A stretch of 64,000 nt of DNA, from NCBI GenBank assembly GCA_949775045.1, contig OX459104.1, forward strand, positions 6,467,306 to 6,531,305, written 5' to 3'. The first letter of the stretch is position 1; every line of letters begins with the position of its first letter. A program made the position numbers and the translations under genes. The notes below the pieces were generated by a model. That model was given only the letters and a program-made list of their open reading frames with translations. It was not told where the DNA came from and did not search any database. This document shows, piece by piece, positions 1-11,815 of the stretch. The stretch is from Metridium senile (Eukaryota > Cnidaria > Anthozoa > Actiniaria > Metridiidae).

Positions 1-628
1 AAGCTATGGACTTAAATGTTTTCACAAAATCTTACTTGAAGCTTTTTCGAGATCTGTTTCGGAATTATTAGGAAACATATTTCAGAGTAAGATAAAAACT
101 TAACTATGTATGCTCATAAGGCAAAAACTCGAGCGCAAAATAACATTTTGTTAGAAGACACTTAATTTTTGTAGCTTATAAAAATCATGAATAATTAAAA
201 TAATAATAATAAACATAAACATATCCATTTTGTAATCATTAGTAAAACCCGTAATCTGATTGGCTTAAAAGTGTGCAATTATAGCATCATTTTGAAATGT
301 TGAATCATTTTTAAAAATAGCCAGTCACAAGACAGACATGTTATTTTTAACCAATCACATCAAATAAACAAAGAAGCCATTTAGATGATGTACACAGTGA
401 TTTCAGATTTTTGATCACTGAAGCGTATAACAACGTGCACACTTCATTACCATGCTATTTAACTGGGCAACAGATTTGCATGCTTATGTGATAACGCTCT
501 AATAGGTCAGTGATAATTAATGAGAATTTTAAAAAAGAAATCACATCCGTGACGCAAAGCTTAGGATTTCGTCCTAATTTGCACAAGTTTCAATTTTGAT
601 TTTCCTAGCCATATTTACTTTTATTTTT
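1..628. other. A+T-rich spacer, no gene seen
   Basis: No convincing coding region on either strand. It contains a CTGATTGG (CCAAT-box) site at 256-263, one of many in this window. Confidence 0.5.
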
Positions 629-971
629 ACCATAACTTGTAAATTTCTCGCGCGCTGATTGGCTGAGAGCCATTGTCGATTACAGTCCAGACCTGCTTGT
701 GCTCACGACATCCGTGCGCGAGCGGATAAAACGGTTTTCTTCAAACTTTTTTTAGTTGTTTTTCGCTTATTGATGGTAAATTAACAAATCGAAGTCAGTT
801 TTCTATGGATCTGTACTGTAATCGACAATCAAAATTACGTCACAAATGATCAAAACTCAAGTGGAACCACGAACGCAGCGAGGATGTCGTGAGCACAAGC
901 TGGTGTGGACTGTAATCGACAACGGCTCTAAGCCAATCAGCGCGCGAGAAATTTGCAAGTTATGGTAAAAA
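629..971. mobile_element. MITE with ACCATAACTTG termini (family M1), complete
   Basis: The ends are inverted copies (TTTTACCATAACTTG and CAAGTTATGGTAAAA). Homology between the arms runs about 90 bases inward, through a GCGCGCTGATTGGC stretch and a GTGCTCACGACATCC stretch. There is no coding capacity. Two rearranged relatives lie at 42869-43215 and 43397-43742. It is a non-autonomous DNA transposon; the superfamily is not determined. Confidence 0.8.
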
Positions 972-974
972 CAA

Positions 975-1376
975 TATTATTCATTCAAAATATTTCTCCG
1001 TTTCTGATTGGTCTATTTCGTCTTGTTAATTTTTCATGCTAAGACTTACCAAATTTGGAAAAAGTACGTCAATCGTCCAATAATATAAAAAATAATTGGA
1101 CGAATGACGTCAATCGTCCAATAACTGAAATATAATTGGACGACTTACGTCACACGCAGAAAGCGGGAAAATCGCTGCCTCCAATCAAGGACGGAAGAAA
1201 TAGCCGCATTACTGAAAGAAAAAAAAAAAAAAAATACAAAGGCTGCAAAATATTTTTTCGACAATATTTAGAGGAAAAAAAAATCTTGATTTCAGTCAGT
1301 TTCGATGTTTCAATTGAGGAAGCGCCGTTTTGGATATATATAACTGGAGCCGTAAAAATATTTTGAATGAATAATA
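975..1376. mobile_element. MITE with TATTATTCATTCAAAATATTT-type TIRs
   Basis: Inverted ends of about 21 bases are flanked on both sides by AAACAA, a likely short target duplication. It is inserted directly beside the M1 element. The 76- and 91-residue open frames inside lie in the A-rich centre and are not believable genes. Confidence 0.7.
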
Positions 1377-2188
1377 AAACAATTATTGAATACGGCTTTC
1401 GTATATATGATATGAACATATGCAAACTGATTTTTCATATCATACTAAGCCTCGTCCGATCTGTATGCAATACATAACGACTAGTTTTCGCTTACAGATC
1501 GACCGCTTATTTGGTTTATATTATAGTAATATCGTTTCTCTAAAAATCAACTTTGTTTGCCTGTTTTTTTTTTATAAATATGCATTGACAATATAGCGTT
1601 CCGCGCAGCAAGTGAGGGTTTTGGCTTGTTGAAAAGAAATCGTACGATCCTTCGAATATTTTTCATAAAATTAAGAGTTAGTTGCTAAGGTAATTCAGCG
1701 GCATACTATGAAAGTTTTTCAGATGTCAGAATTTTTGGGACATTTTTTTCTCTGTATAAACATAACGACAGGATTGAACTAAGCATAATTTTGCTTTTTT
1801 CGATTTTTTGATTGAAATTAGCAATAGCATTTATCAGCCCGGCGTGATTTCGTTACTCAACTGAGGGAGACTCAGTGTTGAGTGACCAGGTTAAACACGG
1901 CTGCAGGTGATACTACCTTAAATAACATGTCAATCATTTATATTTGGAGAAAATGACGTCAGATAATCGAAAGTGAAGCGAGCGTGCGATCAATGACTTG
2001 TGACGGCAAGTCATAATCGATTCAAAACACATCGAAATTATTCACTACTTTTTCATTTTCTCCCTCAGACATGCATTTTAACGTTTAAAAAAAAGCAGAA
2101 GTAATTGCTAAAACTGTTATACATCTTTGAACAACAGAGGAACAAAGAGACGTTCAATGAAAGATATTTGCTAAGATATTTGTATCAC
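1377..2188. other. Intergenic, no gene seen
   Basis: A+T-rich sequence with short poly-T runs. No repeat or coding signal strong enough to name. Confidence 0.4.
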
Positions 2189-2410
2189 CGATACAACACG
2201 GACGCGAATGTTGTAAACTACTTAAAAAATGTCTAGGTTAGCTCTTTCATATTTTACCAAAATTTTCAAGATTAAAATAAATTTTGCCGTAAAATTACCA
2301 GTTAAAACTTATGCAAATCAGGGTATACAACACTAGTGTTGTATCAGATTTACAACACTCGTCATGGTCATGATTTCTTTTGAAAATGTCTCATTAATTT
2401 TAATTATTCA
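2189..2410. repeat. Hairpin repeat family H, 5'-truncated copy
   Basis: Starts in the motif CGATACAACACGGACGCGAA and continues through TATACAACACTAGTGTTGTA to GTCTCATTAAT. It matches the longer copies at 26203-26515 and 28083-28384 almost base for base but lacks their first hairpin arm. Confidence 0.8.
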
Positions 2411-3282
2411 TTAATTTTTTTAGATACTTTATAACTCAGTCGTAAATTAAATCCGTTAACGCTTTTAAGATAAAAAATGCCAGCATACCATGTGCCAGCG
2501 TGACGTGAAAATGAAATAGAGTCTTTCAGCGTTGGAATTAGAGTACATTTTGTATGACTATGAAAGGTTAAGACACTAATGCGGGCAAGGGACGGCAAGG
2601 CACAATTGAAATTCAAGAAACATCACGGTCGCGGCTAGACACTCACACGGCACTGAACTTTTTGCAGTCATACGAAATCTGGTCTAGTGCCAACTAATCA
2701 TCTCAATCGATTGTTTCTTGGTACGTAGGTATCGACATTTTTCAATGCATGTTGTTTCAACTACGCCGGTTTTAATTAAACGATCATGCTTTCGGACAAC
2801 AAATATCATATCAATGTTTCTCCTAAACAAACGTTTCGTTCGTATCCTCTTTCATATATAGCATATCTATCCATATTTGTTAGTAAAATACCAAGAAATT
2901 TACAAATCTGTGAATAACATCTCCGTCGATAAAAATACAATAGCTTGAGGTTAAGCTCTATTGTGACCACCGTTTGGAGGAAGCAAAGAAGGAAAGCCAA
3001 CAAAAACGTAACGTGTGTATGTTCTCACTACTTACCATTCACATGGCGTCGAATATTATTCCAATCCATCGTTTTTGGTGGTAGCCAAGCAAAGATTGAT
3101 AAAGAACAACTATACTAGCGCATTGCAAACGAAACCGATTCTTGGAAGCAGTCAGACCTAGTTTATTGATCGAAGGTCTATTCCGAGAATAACGCAATCA
3201 CGTCCCATCACTTATATTAACGTGACACGGGTACTTTTAATGCAAATAGGTAAAACAACGAGTAGAGCGTATTCGTATAGAG
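2411..3282. other. Intergenic, no gene seen
   Basis: Only 65- to 70-residue open frames without family resemblance. No clear repeats. Confidence 0.4.
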
Positions 3283-3341
3283 TGGTTTTCATTAACCCGT
3301 GAAACAAAGTGTAATAGTTAAAGTGTAATAGATCGTAATAG

Positions 3342-3343
<2 letters not shown>
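3283..3343 (+). repeat. TIR fragment of the AACCCGTGAAA MITE family
   Basis: Contains TTTCATTAACCCGTGAAACA followed by AAGTGTAATAG. The same sequence recurs at 4225-4360 (twice) and forms the ends of the complete element at 22971-23112. Confidence 0.65.

Positions 3344-3412
<69 letters not shown>
3342..3412. repeat. (TAA)n microsatellite
   Basis: About 24 tandem TAA/ATA units. It lies on the 3' side of the reverse transcriptase fragment at 3640-3999 (- strand), so it may have grown from the tail of a non-LTR element. Confidence 0.9.
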
Positions 3413-3639
3413 TTTTTTTTTAAATAATAATAATCACTTTAATAATAATATAATATTAATATAAAAATATATAAAACTATCTAAAAAATTTACAATTTCG
3501 ATTATATATAAATATACAAATTACAATGCATTCAATTTATAAAAAGGATCATCTAAGAATGTTCTGATCAAACTTATACAAACAAATAATACAGATCAGA
3601 ATAATAATAATATAAAAAGATATAAAAATAAATAAAAGT

Positions 3640-3997
3640 CTAGCTTATTCGGGCAATAGCGTTATCGAGGGAAATGTCTACATTTGTAGTATCAACAGTT
3701 CTTCTTATTGACCTTGATCCTCTAAGGCATAGCAAAGCAGAGCGTATCAGTGCAAAGGAAACTTTGGCCCTAACCCATGACATCGTATTAGCATAGTTCT
3801 CTCCCTTCTTAATCGATATTAATTCAGCTAAGCGTTTATGGTAAGTCTTGCACTCAGTGCCCATTCCACCTGTTGTACTGAACACTAAAGGCGTAAACGT
3901 TCCTTGCTCCACCTCCATGACCCTGTTGGCATATTTGCGTTTCTTCTCATTCTCATGCTGCCTGTAGACTTGCTCAGGTGTCTGCTCACGGTAGGAG

Positions 3998-3999
<2 letters not shown>
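3640..3999 (-). pseudogene. 3' fragment of a reverse transcriptase (non-LTR-like) ORF
   Basis: The - strand frame runs from about 3999 to a stop at 3640. It contains [20 protein letters not shown], then the cores KRLAEL and [11 protein letters not shown]. These are the C-terminal motifs of a reverse-transcriptase polyprotein common in cnidarian and other invertebrate genomes (established family knowledge). Everything upstream is replaced by a (TAA)n array read as poly-tyrosine, so no RT catalytic motif remains. The short frame looks intact, but the element is dead. Which clade it belongs to cannot be told from this fragment. Confidence 0.7.

Positions 4000-4094
<95 letters not shown>
4000..4094. 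repeat. (TAA)n microsatellite
   Basis: About 31 tandem AAT units abutting the broken 5' end of the reverse transcriptase fragment. On the - strand it reads as a poly-Tyr open frame, which is an artefact. Confidence 0.9.
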
Positions 4095-4127
4095 TAATAG
4101 ATCCGATAAGTCCTCCATATACACATT

Positions 4128-4206
4128 ACTAGATTGTAAAGCGCTATGAGCTATTCTAGAGATATAGCGCTATATAAATGAGGCATATTATTATTATTAT
4201 TATTAA
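4128..4206 (+). repeat. Non-LTR/SINE-type 3' tail ending in (ATT)n
   Basis: Contains TTGTAAAGCGCTATGAG and GCGCTATATAAATG followed by an (ATT)n run. This closely resembles the 3' tail shared by L2-type LINEs and their SINEs (general knowledge). No body of the element is attached. Confidence 0.55.
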
Positions 4207-4224
4207 TAGTCATGTAAAGACAAT

Positions 4225-4360
4225 GGAGTGGTTTTCATTAACACGTGAAACAAAGTGTAATAGTTAAAGTGTAATAGATCGTAATAGTCATGTAAAGACA
4301 ATGGAGTGGTTTTCATTAACCCGTGAAACAAAGTGTAATAGGGAAAGAGTAATAAAGTGT
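4225..4360 (+). repeat. Two tandem TIR fragments of the AACCCGTGAAA MITE family
   Basis: Two direct copies, about 4229-4287 and 4304-4360, of the sequence at 3283-3343, separated by GTCATGTAAAGACAATGGAG. Confidence 0.65.
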
Positions 4361-4915
4361 ATTAATGTGTAATAGTGCTATTGAACAAATGATTATAAAA
4401 CACAAAGTTAAAGTGAGGGGGGAGAGGCTTTGGAAGATTTCTCCTTGGAATACTTTTTTCTTCTCACTAAGCAACAGGCAAGAAATTGTTTCAACGTGCC
4501 AGCATATTCTTGTGCAAATGCGCCTTTTGTCAACCAGTACATTATCGGGAACCCAGCGGTAATCTTCTGTCGTTCGTTTCTCGCTCCCAGAAAAAAATAC
4601 TCCTGGGAACGTAGTCTGTTTGAGCTTGTTCCGGAAGTCAAAATTCAGCTCTTAAGTCTTTTTCTCGCTGTTCTGATGCAGTAATATCCACTAATGTTTT
4701 AACAAATGGATTAATTCAGGTTTGCTTAGCTTTTCAAAGTTGGCAGTAACTCCTTTTCTAAACAAAAATCTCTAAGAATTTTCAATAATAGTTTGGTGGA
4801 GTTCTTTGTGGATTTAGACTCTTTTTTGTCCAAAAACTTTTCAATATCTTTCTCCGTTCTGCTTGCAAATCTCTTACTTTCCTCCATGCTGTCTTTCTAG
4901 TTCAACGGTTTTGAA
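4361..4915. other. Spacer with overlapping short open frames
   Basis: Open frames of 65-84 residues occur on both strands around 4400-4690. None shows a recognisable motif and they overlap each other, so no gene is called. Confidence 0.3.
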
Positions 4916-4919
4916 ACGA

Positions 4920-6517
4920 GCGCGCTTAGCACAGGCAGCCCAACTATTGTGTTTGAGGATTTTTTTAATGACAATAAAGTTTTTTTTAACCGCGCGCCGA
5001 GCGAAATACATATTGAGCGCGCGGGTGGGGTTCCTGTGGTGTATTTGTTGGAACGCGTGCGGATGGGATTCCTGTGGCTTTTTACAAGCAATTTTTCGGT
5101 AAAGTCGCGCGGTGTTGAAGAGGGAGGTATTTTGACAAGGTATGAACGTGACAAATTTACTTTCGCGCGTAGGAAATCAGCCATGGGAGAAAATTTTGAC
5201 TTTTCTTCGAATATATAAACTTTACGTTGCTGTTCAATTACAATAAAAAGTATGATCATCTCCGATCTCAGCAAATGGGTTAAAATTTGTTTTTAAAAAG
5301 GGCAGCGTGGAGTCGAGGTGCGCTGCAGGTTGCTAGGGCATAATTTCGGAAAACAGTCGGATTTTTACAATCGTGGAGCAATCGTGAAAATATCGATCGA
5401 GACGATAGAGACCACATGTCTTGCATTTAACTTTTGGATTGTTAAAATGACTCAAAAACTCAAAGAAAGAAAGAAAGCAAGAGAATGTATTTTATTGTGA
5501 AAATCATGGATGGTGAATCGAGAGTCAAAAACAAACAAACATGAGTTTCACTGCAGTTGCTGTTACAGTGAGTTTTAGAAGTTTATATTTCAAAACACCT
5601 GATTCAAGTGAGTACTTGCTTTTGAAGTCGCCGATGCTATACACTATTACAAAAACAAATCGGGAGAAAGCTTTTCTAGTAGTTCAGGTGTGTACAGGTA
5701 ATTATTGGAGTAGAAGTTTCTATGTCAAAACGAATAATGTTATCTTCTTCAAGCCAACTAAAAGCCGAACTAAACAGTGAAATTTGTGATGGCCGCTTTG
5801 CGAAGCTTTCCACTTGATTGGATCAAAAACGTTTACTTTTATTTCGTGAAAACTTTAGTTAGTTAAACGGTTCAAACAATAACATATTTGTTATAAAAAT
5901 GTGGAGTGTTTATAGTTGTATTTTATAAACTATTTTCAAAAAACTATAAAAGCTAAAACCTAGCTATCTTTACCGATTTTATAAATATAAAAACAAAATC
6001 TCTCCACATTGTAAAATATACTAACTACATGCTTTTAATTTCAATAAACTTGGAAAGAAATTTCACAACTGGATGTTTGTTTTTGTTAGAAGTTTACTTA
6101 GTGTAAATCCGTAAAATAAAATAAAACTTCTTTCAAAAGAAAAGTTTGAATATGATAAATTTCCCTTTGGCGAGTCAGTCGATTGCTTCTCGCGTCCTTC
6201 TCGGCGCTCGTCGTTAAGTCTTCGCCGTCCTAGCAAGCTGCGGCGCACATCTATCCATCCACGCCATCGAGTTTCACACCTTGTATCAAGATATTACTTT
6301 CTTCGATTTTTCTGTCGTACGTGCGATTCCGCGCGACTGAAAAATTGCTTGTAAAAAGCCACAGGAATCCCATCCGCGCGCATTCAAACAAATACACCAC
6401 AGGAACCCCACCCGCACGCTCAATATGTATTTCGCTCGGCGTGCGGTTAAAAATAACTTTATTGTCATTAAAAAAATCTTCAAAGACAATAGTTGGGGTG
6501 CCTGTGCGCTGAGCTGG
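4920..6517. mobile_element. hAT-like element with ~200-bp TIRs
   Basis: The left end begins CACAGGCAGCCCAACTATTG and the right end is its inverted counterpart ending CTATTGT-type/GCCTGTG. The arms (about 4920-5120 and 6320-6517) match over roughly 200 bases, including the cores CGAGCGAAATACATATTGAG and GATGGGATTCCTGTGGC. The flanks GCGCTTAG and GCGCTGAG look like an 8-bp target duplication with one change, which suggests hAT; this is inference. The long open frames in each arm are the same TIR read twice. No transposase was found in the 1.2-kb centre. Confidence 0.7.
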
Positions 6518-6832
6518 GATTTTCCCGCTTTTTACTCAATCGACTTCCGGTAATCGACTTCCGGTTTTGTTATCTCGCGGTAAATAACATATTGTTGCCC
6601 GCTGAGAGTCGTTGCTGCAGAAACATCCAAATTTGTTCACGTTCACGTGATAGCCTCTCACCCAATCAAAGTGCAAGAAAAATGACAGTCTTTGACAGTT
6701 GGTATATAACAATAGCTGTTATTATAGTTACATTCACATTTTTTTTAAACAATGGATTCAAGTTATTACAGGTACAGTAAACACCTGTATCTGTATCTAT
6801 CCTAGTATAGTTTCTACTGATTTAGGAGTATA
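6518..6832. other. Spacer with a dispersed repeat fragment
   Basis: About 60 bases here (near 6700-6775, with AATGGATTCAAGTTA) resemble 33820-33880. Otherwise no gene or named repeat. Confidence 0.35.
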
Positions 6833-7088
6833 CACCTATTTCAATTAACGTTGTCCATCTGGAATGGTTGATCTGAGACCGATAGGAATTGTGGGAGCTC
6901 TTTAAATTTCAAATACATTGTTTTAATCACACTTGAATGGTGCTGAATTACAGATAACAGTATTTCAGAAGTAAACATTAATATTCAAGTGTGATTATAA
7001 TAGTGCATTTGCAGTTTAACGAGCTCCCACAATTCCTATCGGTCTCAGATCAACCATTCCAGATGGACAACGTTAATTGAAATAGGTG
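6833..7088. mobile_element. TA-flanked MITE, CACCTATTTCAA termini (copy 1)
   Basis: TIRs of about 70 bases start CACCTATTTCAATTAACG and include GGTTGATCTGAGACCGATAG. The element is flanked by TA on both sides, as for Tc1/mariner relatives (inference). A second copy lies at 58410-58658 inside a transposase intron. Confidence 0.85.
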
Positions 7089-7460
7089 TATATTCTTTAA
7101 AGATTAAAGTACGTATTTTGTTTTTATCATTTCTACAATTATATCAACGTTGTCAGTTACAAAGGTCAGCGTTATTTCTTTACCAATGTTCTTATCATTT
7201 CACCTGTGAAATTATACTAAATTTGTATATTTGCACAAAGCAGTTATAGAAGACTGCGTTTGTACATTGACCAAATCCTAAATGGCCGCCATTAATTTTA
7301 GAAACCATAGTTAGGCCCGGTTTAACGTCGAATTTCACATCTGCCGAAAGTAAGAGTAAAACCTATTGTTTGAGTTCATTTTTATTTACACTTCTTTTAT
7401 TTAAATGAAAACATATGAAATGAATAAATAAATTATGTAAACAAATAAATTAAATACATT
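7089..7460. other. Spacer, no gene seen
   Basis: A+T-rich; no coding or repeat signal worth naming. Confidence 0.35.
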
Positions 7461-7552
7461 GGAACCCCGCCTTACGGCCACCCGCTTAATCCGGTCACCC
7501 CATTAATACGGCCACGTCCCTTTAGTGGCCGGATTGGTTCCACTGTGATATT
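7461..7552. repeat. Fragment of a CCGCCTTACGGCCACC-type dispersed repeat
   Basis: Alternating TACGGCCAC/CCGGTCACC motifs stand out from the local base composition and resemble transposon ends that are common in invertebrate genomes. There is one copy in the window and its element boundaries are not defined. Confidence 0.35.
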
Positions 7553-7744
7553 AAAATTATTGTCAACGGCTTCCTTAAGATGACATGTAGAGGTAACATT
7601 TATAATATTAGATGGCTAAAAACCAAATAGGGCTTGCAGGATACGCCCATTTGCCCTATATTAGGTGAAGCTGCTGGATAGGGGTTAGATTTTTAAAGCC
7701 TCGTTGTCCAAAATAGGGCGAAGAAGAGTAAATTTGGGCGACAA

Positions 7745-8013
7745 TTTACAGCGCAAAGCCCAAAAGTGTGACCGCAGATAATTTATTCACATTATTTTGA
7801 CATGTTTGTCTGTAGCTGCATGCATAGCATTCAAATGGACGTCATTCTAGCTATTTTAACCTCAAAATTCATCTGAAGACATCATTCTTGTTTTGTGATT
7901 CACAGTGAGAAATATTCACATTTAATACTAGAGGAGTTGATTGACAAGATGTAGAGAAAATATGAATAAATTATCGCCGGTCATACTTTGGGCTTTGCGC
8001 TGTAAAACGCTGT
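7745..8013. mobile_element. MITE with TTTACAGCGCAAAGCCCAAA termini
   Basis: The inverted ends match over about 45 bases with small gaps, from the CAGCGCAAAGCCCAAA motif to ATAATTTATTCA. The centre is non-coding. Confidence 0.7.
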
Positions 8014-8526
8014 AAAACGCTTGATAGGGCATTCTTTTTTAAACAGTTCGTGTTTTTATTTGTTATTTGTATTGCTCTAGTTTTTTATTGTATAATGAAC
8101 ATAACATATGTTAAGAAATAGTGGTTTTAAACGAAGATTGTCTAAATTAACCTTGCTATCGTAAACAATCTTTTTGTAGTTATGTCTATATCAAGTGTAA
8201 ATAAATATGCAAGTTAAAAAATGTTATAATGTAATGTAAATGTAATGTAAACTTTAATACTTCGTCCCTTAATAGGGCTTTTCAGAAGTAATACAACTAA
8301 TATATGATATAATAAGTAGCTAAAAATATAAAAACGACTAGTTGCTATTATATATATATGTACAGTTATAAAGGCTTATAAGGTTCTAAATTAATGAATA
8401 TAATTTGAAACTAATTGTTAAAAGAATATCAGTAATAAAATTAAAAAATGTATCCATTGATAAATTGGAGCTATAGCTTTCTTTTCATTGAATGTTTTAG
8501 CGTTTTTGCTTAATTTGATAGCGTCA
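8014..8526. other. Spacer, no gene seen
   Basis: A+T-rich sequence with a short TA dinucleotide run. No coding signal. Confidence 0.35.
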
Positions 8527-8527
8527 C

Positions 8528-9618
8528 TTACAGCAGTTCTCAGTCACACGTGCACCCACAGGAAACCCAATCTCATAGATCGAGGCGCTTTATAATTAGG
8601 CTTTCTATGTAGAATTATTCTCAAATCTATAACTCGTCGAAAAATAAAGGAAATAAACTGTAACCTTCGTGGATTGTTTTTTTGTGTCTTTCTTGCTATC
8701 TGGTAGCGATTTCAGGCTGTTTGGGCGGTTTTTAGCTATGCCATTGGTCGGCGAATGACAAAGGATACTTACCAATGTCGCCCTCCCCGGGGTGACTGAG
8801 TCTTGGATTTCGTAGAGTAGGGGGAGGGGTAGCTGGGAGAGATTTGGTAGCTGGGAGAGATTTGACTAGAGTCCAGACCGTCCGCGCTGTCACGCTCGTC
8901 GAGCTGCACAAGAAATCCCTGCCGCGCATACAAAGCCATTCAAAATGGCCGGTAATTTGAAATTCTCGCCGGATTTATTCCTCGAGGGGATAACTTTTAT
9001 GAGACATTTTTTGATAATCGTAACTATCTGGCTTTCGTGTTGCGGAGTATCAAGGCAAGGGAATGCGATTTAGTGTGAGAATTTGAGCGATTTTCGAGAG
9101 CAACTCGGTCCGTTGGCCGACCCAAGGTCTCCTTCCTTGCCATGTTCTTAGTAGTAGGGGGAGAACATAGCTAAAACATAGCTAAAAACCGCCCAAACAA
9201 CCTGAAATCGCTACCAGATAGCAAGAAAGACACACGCAACAATCCACGAAGGTTACAGTTTATTTCCTTTATTTTTCGACGAGTTATAGATTTGAGAATA
9301 ATTCTACATAGAAAGCCTTATTATAAAGCGCCTCGATCTATGAGATTGGGCTTCCTGTGGTGCACCGTACGCATAAAAAGCACCGCTATAAGACGTGAAG
9401 TTGGTGGACGTCAATCAAACTTACGATTTCATTTTCGTTTTGGAATATCTGAGTTTCATCGTAATCTGGAAGCTGAATTCCCACAACAACCTCTTCGTCG
9501 GATTCAGACATGTTTCGCAGCCCGACTGAAGTAAAAACACCATGCGTCTTGTAACCAACTTCACGTTTTATAGCGGTGCTTTTTATGCGAGCGGTGCACG
9601 TGTGAATGAGAACTGCTG
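8528..9618. mobile_element. Long-TIR foldback element (host of a nested insertion)
   Basis: The outer ends TTACAGCAGTTCTCA and TGAGAACTGCTGTAA are inverted. Arms of about 200 bases (8551-8745 and 9165-9366) match almost perfectly, including GATTTCAGGCTGTTTGGGCG and ATAACTCGTCGAAAAATAAA. The right arm is interrupted by the element at 9367-9594. The unique centre (8750-9160) shows no recognisable protein. Confidence 0.75.
9367..9594. mobile_element. Small palindromic element nested in the right arm
   Basis: The ends GCATAAAAAGCACCGC and GCGGTGCTTTTTATGC are inverted and continue into ACGTGAAGTTGGT/ACCAACTTCACGT. It splits the GGTGCACGTG sequence of the larger element, so it arrived later. Confidence 0.65.
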
Positions 9619-10091
9619 TAATTCATTTGTATTTCCCGAGATGATTTGTTCACATGATACCACAGGCACCCCACGCAGTATAAAAAATCCACTGAGAATT
9701 TGTTAGTGAGCTCCGGACCGGAGAGTATCAAAGAATAAAAGAGTCCAAGTCTACATGTCTACTTCCTGGATACCGTTTATTCCGTAAAATAAATAAATAG
9801 AATAATATTTAGTCGTCAAACGTATTCATAAGTGTTTAACTCAACTGCACATTACAAGTCAATTAGCATAAGCTAAGCATAAATAAAGAATAATATTTAT
9901 TCGAGATGCGACAGCGTATTTGTGAGGTTTTCTCAAAGCACTAGTCAAATTTAATCCTGATCCCCCACCCTCCTCTCCCCAACCCGGGATATGTGGGGCT
10001 TTGTGGGTCGATTTGGAGGAATCACACATTTTATCATCACTGAATGTGGGGCATTAGGATGGGATTCGTTTTGTAAATTCCAAGATGGCGG
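9619..10091. other. Spacer, no gene seen
   Basis: Contains an isolated CACAGGCACCCC motif (about 9660) like the hAT-type ends elsewhere, and a C-rich run near 9962-9982. No gene. Confidence 0.35.
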
Positions 10092-10502
10092 CTATTCTTC
10101 TAGGTTCAGATTTCAGCCGTTGGGGTTTCGTGCGCCCGCGATACTCTCCCCACTAACGGCTGGGCGCATCGGCTTCGAAACGTGTCGCGCATGTTCGTGA
10201 CGTAATTATGCTAATAGCATAAAAAAACGGAAACGGAAATAAAATTTGTTGAAATGTAAGCTAATGTAAATAAACTTTCCAACGGCCTGATTGTCAAAAA
10301 GGCTTTTATTAAAATTTGAATTCGAATTCAATTCGAAACAACTCTTAGCAAAACCTGCATATCATTTAGCAATTCCATCGGGTATGTTATTTGTCATAAG
10401 AACGATCGAGACAAATCAGCGCAAAAGCTATTTCAATGGTAAACGTTTTGTTTATTCCAAGTATATAGTCCACTTTTATAGGATTTTGAGAATAATCAAA
10501 CA

Positions 10503-10915
10503 ATAAAGAAGAAAATTACAGCTAGAGTCGTTTCGATACACATTGTTGACTCGTTAAGAGAGCCGCTTGAGTATATGTTACAACCGCGCATAATAAACCA
10601 GTTTTAATTTTGAAAGTAAACATTTTGGATTTAAATGTAGTTATTCTAAGAATATAGCTGTGTATTTAAGGTTTATCGAGAAAAAAATCAAGCAATAAAG
10701 ACGATGATTACAGCTAGAGTCGTTTTGATACACATTAGTCACATTGTTGACTCGTTTATAGAGCCGCTTGAATATATGTTACAACCGCGAATAATAAACC
10801 AGTTTTAATTTTGAAAGTAAACATTTTGGATTTAAGTGTAGTTATTCTAAGAATATAGCTGTGTATTTTAGGTTTATTGAGAAAAAAAAATCAAGTAATA
10901 AAGACGATAATTACG
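10503..10915 (+). repeat. Tandem repeat, ~190-200-bp unit, two full copies
   Basis: Units of about 10503-10700 and 10700-10905 share TTACAGCTAGAGTCGTTT, GAGCCGCTTGA and TTTTGAAAGTAAACATTTTG. A third partial unit begins after 10905. It lies inside the 9-bp-TSD element. Confidence 0.8.
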
Positions 10916-10984
10916 AGTTTCGATACAAATGACAACTTACAATCACCGCCGTAATTTAAAATGAAAACTTCGTAGTTGTTTAGC

Positions 10985-11250
10985 ATATTACTGATTCGCC
11001 ATCCTCTTCTTGGCCTATCAAGGCAGTCTTAATGTCTTTGGATGTTAAGAAGTTCTCTTGGTCTCTCATGAGAGAAACCAGAGGTAAAATAACCAAAACA
11101 ATGGATCCGCTCGACCCTTCCATGGTCGAAAACAAGCGGCGCTGTTTGGAAAATCAATGATTTTCCTGAGCCAGTCAGTAGATAAACAAAAACATCTTTG
11201 CCTTTTACTTATTCCTTCGTTGAAGATCCTTAGATTTCTCGAAACCAAAC
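10985..11250 (-). pseudogene. RecQ-like helicase N-terminal fragment (copy 1)
   Basis: On the - strand the region reads KGKDVFVYLLTGSGKSLIFQ, including an intact Walker A (TGSGKS). After one frameshift near 11100 it reads ILPLVSLMRDQENF and then TALIGQEEDG, matching motif Ia of RecQ-family DNA helicases (family knowledge). Motif II and everything after it are absent. It lies wholly inside the 9-bp-TSD element, in the same relative position as the fragments at 41501 and 48240. Confidence 0.65.
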
Positions 11251-11474
11251 GATTTCAAAGCATTTGAACAAGCACTTTCGAAGTAACTCTTATCCGCCAT
11301 AATGTTCACGATGTATTTTAATTTATTAATATAATTATGCCCCTCGATTTTCGAGGGGCAAATCGCTGATTGGCTGAGAAAAACAATGCCAAGCCGATGC
11401 GCCCAGCCGTTAGTGGGGAGAGTATCGCGGGCGCACGAAACCCCAACGGCTGAAATCTGAGCCTACTATTCTTC

Positions 11475-11815
11475 CTGCAAATAGGTTTTTGGGGAGGGGG
11501 GAGGGGGGTTGACTGTTGCTTAATTGAATTGAGTATTGCTCTGGACTCAAAGAATAGATATGTTGTCAATCAGTTTATATTATAATATAATAGTTACGTT
11601 TGCTTCAAGGAGAACCGATCTACCTTTGCGGTAGAAACTACGTATATATAGGCTGCTGCTTGTTCAACGCAAGGTCAATACTGGAGACGTGAGGGACAAC
11701 GGATGCTTCCTCACATGACTCTTACACGTGATCTTTAAAATACAGAAAAGATAAAATAATAACAACAATACAGGAATAATTGCCTAGCTGGACCAACAAG
11801 CCGAAGGCGCGCAAT
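11475..11815. other. Spacer, no gene seen
   Basis: G-rich run near 11490-11510, otherwise unremarkable. Confidence 0.35.

Larger units (their letters stand above)
10101..11465. mobile_element. 9-bp-TSD (Mutator-like) element 1 with RecQ fragment
   Basis: It is flanked by a perfect 9-bp direct repeat, CTATTCTTC, at 10092-10100 and 11466-11474. The ends are inverted, beginning TAGGTTCAGATTTCAGCC on the left and TAGGCTCAGATTTCAGCC on the right. Homology continues about 75 bases through GCGATACTCTCCCCACTAAC. The interior holds a 190-bp tandem repeat and, on the - strand, a RecQ-like helicase fragment. No transposase is visible. A 9-bp duplication is typical of Mutator-like elements (known); assignment to that group is inference. 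Confidence 0.8.

Noticed and set aside
3885..4124. 79-residue open frame with a run of about 30 tyrosines
   Set aside because: It is the (TAA)n microsatellite read on the - strand.
4408..4684. Overlapping 77- and 84-residue frames on opposite strands
   Set aside because: They overlap each other, show no motif and have no splice or promoter context.
4897..6512. Two related open frames (125 and 63-67 residues) suggesting a duplicated gene
   Set aside because: They are the two arms of one long terminal inverted repeat read in the same sense; no codon pattern or motif supports coding.
7461..7552. A defined transposon end
   Set aside because: It looks like a known type of dispersed repeat, but no partner end or target duplication is visible, so it is listed only as a fragment.
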